This document shows positions 31,899 to 37,397 of a DNA stretch of 37,397 bases, piece by piece. Position 1 is the stretch's first letter. Each line of letters starts with the position of its first letter. The stretch is from Candidatus Obscuribacter sp. Lineage in GTDB: Bacteria; Cyanobacteriota; Vampirovibrionia; Obscuribacterales; Obscuribacteraceae. A program made the translations under genes and the position numbers. The notes below the pieces were generated by a model that ran no database searches, was not told the DNA's origin, and saw nothing but the letters and a program-made list of their open reading frames with translations. The stretch spans positions 1-37,397 of the forward strand of contig JADYXR010000097.1 of assembly GCA_021772095.1 (NCBI GenBank). The letters run 5' to 3'.

Positions 31899-33212
31899 AT
31901 GAGTATTGCTGAAGTTCTTGCAGTCGGCACCGAGCTTTTGCTCGGTCAAGTTCTCGATACAAATTCTCAATTTTTGAGTGATGAACTGGCCCGGCTTGGA
32001 ATTGATTGCTACTACCACACCACTGTCGGTGACAATAAACGCCGGGTCGGTAACTTGCTGAAGACCGCGCTGTCCCGCTCTGAGATAGTAATAACCTCCG
32101 GCGGTCTTGGGCCGACGCCTGATGATTTGACGATGGAATGCATCGCTGAAGTTATGGGCGCGGAGATGGTGATGGATGAAAAAATACTCGAAGTAATTCG
32201 TTCATTCTTTTCAGAACGCGGCATCGTTATGCCGGAGAATAACGAGAAACAGGCATTGCGACCGTCTGGAGCAGATTTGCTGCCTAATCCGACCGGCACT
32301 GCCCCTGGTATCATCTGGACAATTACACCGGAGCGTTTGAAAGAAGCGGGCATCGAGTCTGTGCCGGAATTGAAAAGTAAGAACCGCTACATCATGACCT
32401 TTCCAGGTGTTCCAAGTGAATTGAAGAACATGTGGGCGACAACCGTTGTCGATTTTCTTCAATCCAAGATTGTCGGCGCTGCGATCTTCTCCGTTGAGCT
32501 CAAACATTTTGGAATCGGTGAATCTGCGCTTGCCGAAAAGTACGCAGATTTGCTTGCCGGACGTAATCCAACGGTCGCTCCCTATGCCGGTAACGGCGAG
32601 TGTCGTTTGCGCGTCACCGGCAAATCCGATGATATGGCAAATGCGCGGGAGATGGTCGCACCTCTTGTTGCCGCCATCCAGGAGCGCAGTGGAAATTACT
32701 GTTACGGCTTGGATAATTCCACACTCGAGTCGGTCGTCGGTGATTTGCTCAAGAGTCAAGGTTTAATGATTTCCAGTGCGGAGTCCTGCACTGGTGGATT
32801 GCTCAGCAAGCGATTGACTGATGTCGCCGGAAGCTCAGAGTACATCTCGCTCAATGTCGTCACTTATTCAAACCAAGCAAAACAAAGTGTGCTTGGTGTG
32901 AGCGAGAAAATATTGAACGAGTTCGGCGCGGTCAGCCCGGAATGCGCCGAAGCGATGGCGCGTGGTGTAAGAAAAATTTCCGGTGCTGATATCGGTATTG
33001 GTATCACTGGGGTCGCTGGTCCCAGCGGTGGCACGGAAGAGAAGCCGGTCGGTCTGGTTTATCTAGGACTTGCCATGGGCGACACCTACGTCGGCAAAAA
33101 ACTGTCACTGCCTGCGCGTCTTGGACGAACAGAGATTCGCCATAGAACAGCTAACGAGGCACTGAATATGGTGCGCTTGCAATTGCTCGAGCGCGTCAAC
33201 GTAAACGTTTAA
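31899..33212 (+). CDS. cinA: CinA family protein (competence/damage-inducible protein, NMN amidohydrolase domain)
   Basis: CinA proteins combine an N-terminal MoCF/COG1058-type domain with a C-terminal PncC domain that deamidates nicotinamide mononucleotide. The 437-residue protein has both. The N-terminal domain shows LAVGTELLLGQVLDTNSQFL, VITSGGLGPTPDDLT, TAPGII and FPGVPSELKNMW. The C-terminal domain has SAESCTGGLLSKRLTDVAGSS, SPECAEAMA, GITGVAGPSGGTEEKPVGLVYLGL and the final RTANEALNMV. The start is the ATG at 31899; a TTG at 31881 is less likely. It stands alone: the next gene is 370 bases downstream. Confidence 0.96.
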   Translation: MSIAEVLAVGTELLLGQVLDTNSQFLSDELARLGIDCYYHTTVGDNKRRVGNLLKTALSRSEIVITSGGLGPTPDDLTMECIAEVMGAEMVMDEKILEVIRSFFSERGIVMPENNEKQALRPSGADLLPNPTGTAPGIIWTITPERLKEAGIESVPELKSKNRYIMTFPGVPSELKNMWATTVVDFLQSKIVGAAIFSVELKHFGIGESALAEKYADLLAGRNPTVAPYAGNGECRLRVTGKSDDMANAREMVAPLVAAIQERSGNYCYGLDNSTLESVVGDLLKSQGLMISSAESCTGGLLSKRLTDVAGSSEYISLNVVTYSNQAKQSVLGVSEKILNEFGAVSPECAEAMARGVRKISGADIGIGITGVAGPSGGTEEKPVGLVYLGLAMGDTYVGKKLSLPARLGRTEIRHRTANEALNMVRLQLLERVNVNV

Positions 33213-33582
33213 CCACTACTGAATCATTAAGCGCATCGCGCGAAACGAACAAACATGGTGACGGTCGCGGTGAAACCAGCACCCGACATTCATTCAGTCA
33301 GAATGGGGACATTGCTGGAGCTGCTCATCTACGCCGTTTTGAAGCGGCCGCTTTGTCGTTCTCTCGCGAGCTTTCTTTTGCGAGCGGCTCGGCGATTCAT
33401 GAAAGGTCGGAAGCTCAGTTAAAGAAATGCGCGCGGTGTTTAGAGTTTGTTCGGCTGTCGTTCCATCGGAAGTCTTTTGTGTTTGACAGGCTTAGTGCTT
33501 TCTATTCTATTTATACGGTTTAAAAATGCAATCTTGGGGAAATGTATTAGATGAGTAGTGCAGTCTTTGTTTCAAGGATGTT
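33213..33582. other. Intergenic region with a possible 55-residue basic peptide frame
   Basis: This 370-base gap between cinA and the degenerate GGDEF gene contains one frame worth noting, 33255-33422 on the plus strand, encoding a 55-residue Leu/Arg-rich amphipathic peptide (for example LLELLIYAVLKRPLCRSL). It has no ribosome binding site before its ATG, so I do not call it a gene. No terminator was found directly after cinA. Confidence 0.35.
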
Positions 33583-34281
33583 ATGAGCCATCAAGACCGG
33601 TACGAAGAAGCGGTAATCAAAGATAATCTGTTCCACCGACGGCTTAGCGACCTGCGGAACTCCAGTTTGACGCAGGAGCATATCGCGGCGATTGCCGAGT
33701 TGAATCGCCCCGCCGAACGCACTATGTTCTCCCAACCGGAAGAACAAAAAACAATTTTGAGTCACGAAGACGTCGAGCGCATCGCGTACTACGATGACCT
33801 GGCACCAGTTTATAACTTCAAATATTTCATGCGAAAGCTCGATCGGGAGATGCGCAGAAGTAAGCGCTACAATCGACCGCTCTCAGTGTTGTGCGTAGCA
33901 TTCCAGGGAATTAACAACATCGGTCGCGATCACAGCTCGATCGCGCAAGACAACGCAGTTTACTGGGTTGGCGAACACTTGCTCACTTCAACCCGAATGG
34001 ATGTGGACATGGTTGGTCGTTTCGGCGATGAGCGCTTTCTTGTCGTGCTGCCGGAAACACCAGGAAGTGGTGCCACCATAGTCGCCGAGCGTATGCGTAA
34101 GAAGTTCGAGGATAATTGCATTCAACACCAGTGGCACAAGATCTTTGTGCAAGCCAGTGTAGGCATCGCTTATTTCCCTGGTCATGGAACAAATGCCCAA
34201 GAGCTAGTCGCCAAAGCCGATCTGGCAGCCGAGCTGGTACAAGCACGTGGTGGCAACGGGACTGCGTTCTGTCCTGAATAA
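33583..34281 (+). CDS. GGDEF-fold protein with a degenerate active site
   Basis: A 232-residue protein whose C-terminal ~165 residues follow the GGDEF fold: DDLAPVYNFKYFMRKLDREMRRSKRYNRPLSVLCV aligns with the usual DxLTGLYNRRYF start (key positions Y/F and R conserved), and SVGIAYFPGHGTNAQELVAKAD matches the C-terminal ASIGIA-type block. The active motif that should read GGDEF is GDERF (within VGRFGDERFLVVLPE), so the second Gly and the third acidic position are lost. The inhibitory RxxD at the usual spacing is absent. Activity is unlikely; such domains often serve as GTP or protein-binding modules. The ~75-residue N-terminus has no recognised domain. It converges with queA (gap of 12 bases). 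Confidence 0.85.
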   Translation: MSHQDRYEEAVIKDNLFHRRLSDLRNSSLTQEHIAAIAELNRPAERTMFSQPEEQKTILSHEDVERIAYYDDLAPVYNFKYFMRKLDREMRRSKRYNRPLSVLCVAFQGINNIGRDHSSIAQDNAVYWVGEHLLTSTRMDVDMVGRFGDERFLVVLPETPGSGATIVAERMRKKFEDNCIQHQWHKIFVQASVGIAYFPGHGTNAQELVAKADLAAELVQARGGNGTAFCPE

Positions 34282-34293
34282 AGTTCTGCGTTC

Positions 34294-35547
34294 TTATGAA
34301 ATGAACATCGCGTCGCCGTAACTGAAGAAACGATAGCGTTTTTCAACGGCTTCTTTGTAGGCTGAGAGGATCGTATCCTTGCCGGCAAATGTTGCAACTA
34401 GAACGAGCAAGCTCGAGCCGCTCAGGTGAAAGTTGGTAACCATCGCGTCTACGATTTTAAAGTTAAAACCCGGTTTTACATAGAGTCTCGTTTCCGCCTG
34501 ATCGACGACTTGAAGAACGCCCGACGCGCCTGCTGTTTCCAGCGCGCGCAGACTGGTTGTTCCAACGGCGATCACGCGGCGACCTTCGGATTTGGCGAGA
34601 TTGACGGCATCAGCAGTGGTGCGCGGGACGCTGAATCGTTCTGCTTCGATACTGTGATTGGCGACGTCGGTCGAGATCGGTTTAAACGTGCCGGGTCCAA
34701 CGTGCAGTGTGACTGGTTCTACAATGACGCCCGAGGCGCGAAGTTCTTCCAACAGTTCCACAGAGAAGTGCAAACCTGCAGTCGGCGCAGCTACGGCTCC
34801 AGGATTTTTGGCAAAAACGGTTTGATATCTATCCAGGTCACAGAGCCGCTCGCCAATCTTGTCGGGCTCGACTGCATCAATTTCGTGCTCGTCTATCGAG
34901 TGTAGAGCCGCGGATTTTGCGCTCGCAACCGGAGCTTCGGCTAATTCCGGACCATCGTGTGCTTCTGAATCTTCCGTTGCTTCTCGATCTTTAATCGGTT
35001 TCGCCCGCACTATATATGGTGGCAATGGCGCATACCCGACGCTTTGCAAAATGTTGTAGACGTCTTCTTTTCTGCCGAGGTCGACCACCAGTCGTTTAAA
35101 ACCATCCTGATCCAGGATGATGTCTGTGATCGTGATCTTGCTTTCCGTCGGAGCGTCGCTGACCAGCGAAAGCGTCTCACCGATGCGCAGTCGTTTGATC
35201 GGCGTCACCAGCGCCTCCCACAGGTTTATTTTCTCTGCCAGCGGACGGATGAGCAGCAATCGAATCGTGCCGCCGCTGTCTCTTCTGGCGTAGAGCCGGG
35301 AAGGCACGACGCGCGTGTCATTGATGATTAGAACGTCGCCTTCTTTCAGAAGCGTTTTGATATCGGAAAACGAACGATGTTCGATGTTGCCGCTCGCTCT
35401 GTCCACGTGAAGCAATCTCGACTGGTGACGGACCTCTGAGGGCGTTTGTGCGATGAGTTCTTCAGGCAAGTCGTAGGTCAGATCATTCAGTTCAAATGAT
35501 TCTTGTGCCGTTGTCTGGTTGAATATTGAGCGAGTCATAGATATCAT
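34294..35547 (-). CDS. queA: S-adenosylmethionine:tRNA ribosyltransferase-isomerase (QueA)
   Basis: QueA transfers and isomerises ribose from S-adenosylmethionine to the preQ1 base at tRNA position 34, giving epoxyqueuosine. The protein has family blocks throughout: FELNDLTYDLPEELIAQTP, LIINDTRVVPSRLYAR, APLPPYIVRA, DRYQTVFAKNPGAVAAPTAGLHF, EPVTLHVGPGTFKPI, HSIEAERFSVP, VIAVGTTSLRALE and DAMVTNFHLSGSSLL. It is 417 residues, about 70 longer than usual; residues about 182-236, between the PPYIVR block and DRYQTV, are an extra acidic, low-complexity insertion. Its divergent neighbour is queG, 62 bases away, so both queuosine steps share one promoter region. Confidence 0.97.
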   Translation of the reverse strand: MISMTRSIFNQTTAQESFELNDLTYDLPEELIAQTPSEVRHQSRLLHVDRASGNIEHRSFSDIKTLLKEGDVLIINDTRVVPSRLYARRDSGGTIRLLLIRPLAEKINLWEALVTPIKRLRIGETLSLVSDAPTESKITITDIILDQDGFKRLVVDLGRKEDVYNILQSVGYAPLPPYIVRAKPIKDREATEDSEAHDGPELAEAPVASAKSAALHSIDEHEIDAVEPDKIGERLCDLDRYQTVFAKNPGAVAAPTAGLHFSVELLEELRASGVIVEPVTLHVGPGTFKPISTDVANHSIEAERFSVPRTTADAVNLAKSEGRRVIAVGTTSLRALETAGASGVLQVVDQAETRLYVKPGFNFKIVDAMVTNFHLSGSSLLVLVATFAGKDTILSAYKEAVEKRYRFFSYGDAMFIS

Positions 35548-35609
35548 GCTGAGATTGGTTTTCCGCCCTCATTGTAGTAGAAAGTGCTTGCCTTGCCAGA
35601 GTTGCTCAA

Positions 35610-36695
35610 ATGAGTTTGAAACAATCCGTAGTGGAACTGGCTGCATCCAAAGGTTTCAGCAACACTGTTATTGGCGCTCTGGAGCCCCTTTCCAGCGAGC
35701 TGGTTCACTACAAAGATTGGCTCGACCGCGGATATTCGGCTGGCATGGATTACATGAAACGCAACCCGGAGCAGCGCACGAGTCCTCAGCTTCTGTATCC
35801 GGGCAGCCGCTCCGCAATTATTGTCTCGGTCAGTTATTACACAGAAAAGCCCGAGTCGCCCGGAGCGTTCTATGGCAACGTCGCTCGTTATGCGGTCGGA
35901 CTCGACTATCACGCTGTGATCCGCAGAAAACTGAGAGAACTGAGAGATTTGCTTTCCGAGAAACTGTCTCTCAACATTGTCGGCAAACCATTTACCGACT
36001 CTGTAGCCCTCTATGAACAGGGCTTCTCCAATCGACACGGTTTAGGATTCGCGGGAAAAAACACATTGATCATCGGACCAAAGCTGTCCGGTAGCTATAA
36101 CTTCGTGGCTGAACTTTTTGTGGATGTTGAGATCGAAGCCGACGAAAAATACAATGGAACTTGCGGGCAATGCTTCCGCTGCGGTGCGGCGTGCCCGACT
36201 GATGCGATCGTGGAACCAGGCAGTGTGAATGCCAATCTCTGCATCTCGTATTTGACGATTGAAAACAAAGAAGGCATTCCGATAGAACTCAGAGAGAAGC
36301 TTGGAAGCTGGGTCTTCGGTTGTGACATCTGCCAGGAAGTCTGTCCTTATAACAGTCGACCACCGGAAACTCCCTGGTCGGAGTTCCGCCCGGAATCAGG
36401 TGTCGGGCATTATCTATATCTTCCTGATTTATTGGATATTTCAACCGATGAAGAATTCAGAAAGCGATTTGAGACTACGCCACTACGCAGACCGAAGCGG
36501 CGCGGACTGTTGCGAAACGCGCTTGTCGTGCTGGGCAACGAGCTGTTTAAAGTTTCCAATGGTGAACAAACCAAAACAGTCGCTGATGATGTGGTACTAA
36601 ATGTAGTGCGGCGTTTGAAACGTTTCGCCGACGCCGAGCAAGATCCAATGTTAGTGGAACACGCTCAGTGGGCTATTTCTCGCTACGTCGACTAG
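35610..36695 (+). CDS. queG: Epoxyqueuosine reductase (QueG)
   Basis: QueG reduces epoxyqueuosine in tRNA to queuosine, using cobalamin and two iron-sulfur clusters. The 361-residue protein carries D130 in the PFTDSVALYEQ segment, GLGFAGKNT at the cobalamin-site region, and the cluster ligands C185, C188, C191 and C195 (CGQCFRCGAACP), then C238, C241 and C245 (GCDICQEVCPYN); C211 provides the usual additional ligand of the other cluster. The segment YLTIENKEGIPIEL matches the family's YxTIExxGxIP block. A HEAT-like C-terminus follows. Divergent with queA. Its 3' end overlaps the convergent small gene by a few bases. Confidence 0.96.
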   Translation: MSLKQSVVELAASKGFSNTVIGALEPLSSELVHYKDWLDRGYSAGMDYMKRNPEQRTSPQLLYPGSRSAIIVSVSYYTEKPESPGAFYGNVARYAVGLDYHAVIRRKLRELRDLLSEKLSLNIVGKPFTDSVALYEQGFSNRHGLGFAGKNTLIIGPKLSGSYNFVAELFVDVEIEADEKYNGTCGQCFRCGAACPTDAIVEPGSVNANLCISYLTIENKEGIPIELREKLGSWVFGCDICQEVCPYNSRPPETPWSEFRPESGVGHYLYLPDLLDISTDEEFRKRFETTPLRRPKRRGLLRNALVVLGNELFKVSNGEQTKTVADDVVLNVVRRLKRFADAEQDPMLVEHAQWAISRYVD

Positions 36696-37009
36696 ACAGT
36701 AAACATCTGTCGAGTGATTGTGAAACTATCGCCCCAGAAGCGGGAGTTATCCATGATCATAATCAGGTGTTTCTGCTCGGCGGTTCGTTGAGATACCACG
36801 AGCTTCATGTCGGTTTCAGGATTTTTCAGAACAAGTGCTTTATTGACGAGTTCGGCAAGCTCGACAGGGGCTTCGCTAGCTTCGGATTCATCCTGAAGCT
36901 CTCGCGTGTTGAGTTTAAATAGGCGCATGAATTCTTCAAAGCATCCCGTCTGAAGGAGCTGTGCAAGCTCGTCCACTTTCGCTGCCGGGAGCGTACTTTC
37001 GTTACGCAT
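36692..37009 (-). CDS. Small protein of unknown function
   Basis: A 105-residue hydrophilic product, MRNESTLPAAKVDELAQLLQ and onward, without signal peptide or membrane helix. It has a helical N-terminal half and acidic middle (TRELQDESEASEAPVEL), ending WGDSFTITRQMFTV. I do not recognise the family. The start is ATG 37009, with an upstream purine-rich GAAGAG on the minus strand; an in-frame TTG precedes it. Its stop codon overlaps the queG end by four bases, which fits a tightly packed convergent pair. It lies 3' of the prohibitin-like gene and may share its transcript. Confidence 0.6.
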   Translation of the reverse strand: MRNESTLPAAKVDELAQLLQTGCFEEFMRLFKLNTRELQDESEASEAPVELAELVNKALVLKNPETDMKLVVSQRTAEQKHLIMIMDNSRFWGDSFTITRQMFTV

Positions 37010-37136
37010 CAATCTCTTCTCGACCCCGTACTATTCCACTTTTTCACTATGCCCAGGAATCAAGATTATTAATCTCATGAGCATATTCTAAGGAAGCTCT
37101 GGTGCTCCCCGGGCAATTGACTGGAACCATTAGCGA

Positions 37137-37397
37137 CTACTTCAGTTGGAAAAGCGTGTTCGCTGCGCCGCCTGAGATGAAGGTATTCGGCAGCTTGCCG
37201 TCCCATTTTTTCACTTTCTCGTACTCGATGAGAGCAGGCGATTTTTCCAGAGCCTGAGTCTGCAATGTGATCGATCGCGCTTGCGCTTCGGCATTAGCGA
37301 TCAGCGATTCCGCAACTTCGGACGGTACGACCTGATAATCACTTCTTTGCAAGAATGTATGTTCTGTTTCGGGCGAGAATTCGTACTGTGGCGGCAA
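37137..37397 (-). CDS. C-terminal part of a prohibitin-like SPFH protein (cut by the window)
   Basis: The window ends inside this gene; 86 C-terminal residues are present and the frame is still open at base 37397. The end, SLIANAEAQARSITLQTQALEKSPALIEYEKVKKWDGKLPNTFISGGAANTLFQLK in type, matches the prohibitin/SPFH family tail: a long charged helix with an A-x-A-Q-A/S pattern, the EKVKKWDGKLP block, and a glycine-containing end (key positions KWDGKLP at about 62-68). These are membrane-associated scaffold proteins that form oligomers and often control membrane proteases. Nothing can be said about the N-terminal part. Confidence 0.85.
   Translation of the reverse strand: MPPQYEFSPETEHTFLQRSDYQVVPSEVAESLIANAEAQARSITLQTQALEKSPALIEYEKVKKWDGKLPNTFISGGAANTLFQLK

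Noticed and set aside
33255..33422. 55-codon plus-strand frame encoding a basic amphipathic peptide
   Set aside because: The product looks plausible, but there is no Shine-Dalgarno site and no promoter that I can see; kept only as a note in the gap description.

Overview
The window is a stretch of ordinary-looking bacterial chromosome with dense genes on both strands, about 48-50% GC by eye, and the standard genetic code. A CMP-KDO synthetase (kdsB) and many signal-peptide-bearing proteins point to a Gram-negative-type envelope. The mix of secreted TPR proteins, a DUF4388-type protein, YggT, several GGDEF proteins and many lineage-specific secreted helical proteins resembles Melainabacteria/Vampirovibrionia, in particular Obscuribacterales. 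That placement is an inference from gene content and was not tested by any search. I see no prophage, insertion sequence or CRISPR array.

Layout. 1-1125: an AbiEi-like antitoxin gene at the left edge with inverted repeats in its promoter, then an initiator tRNA-fMet with its own terminator. 1318-6540: dtd, a secreted TPR protein, three uncharacterised exported proteins, and kdsB. 6833-9453: an unknown cytoplasmic protein, a glycerophosphodiester phosphodiesterase and a membrane-anchored metallophosphoesterase with altered metal-ligand motifs. 9705-15353: a TPR plus double retropepsin-like protein facing a probable three-gene minus-strand run (small membrane protein, low-complexity secreted TPR protein, DUF4388 plus degenerate GGDEF protein). 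15578-19364: a GAF-GGDEF diguanylate cyclase, a coiled-coil zinc-ribbon protein, a 645-base gap and an M48 protease with a zinc ribbon. 19782-23515: a four-gene envelope cluster (coiled-coil membrane protein, two tandem 260-residue paralogues, and a membrane protein with charged repeats). 23545-25855: a Tat-exported beta-propeller protein and YggT. 25949-27866: thiL and folD. 28040-31688: a membrane-anchored unknown, a 53-residue membrane peptide, a GT20 glycosyltransferase and an LRV-repeat protein. 31899-36695: cinA, a degenerate GGDEF protein, and the divergent queuosine pair queA/queG. The right edge holds an unknown small protein and the C-terminus of a prohibitin-like SPFH protein.

How the genes work together. 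Housekeeping functions (tRNA proofreading, KDO activation, thiamine diphosphate, C1-folate, queuosine, NMN/pyridine salvage) are interspersed with envelope and signalling genes. The most unusual region is 19782-23515. There the two paralogues were duplicated together with the preceding terminator hairpin and promoter motif, and the hairpin has diverged with compensatory base-pair changes. Other points of interest are three GGDEF proteins of which two have degenerate active sites, a GT20 enzyme with a changed acceptor-site motif, and gene-end spacers that carry different short tandem repeats at each locus.
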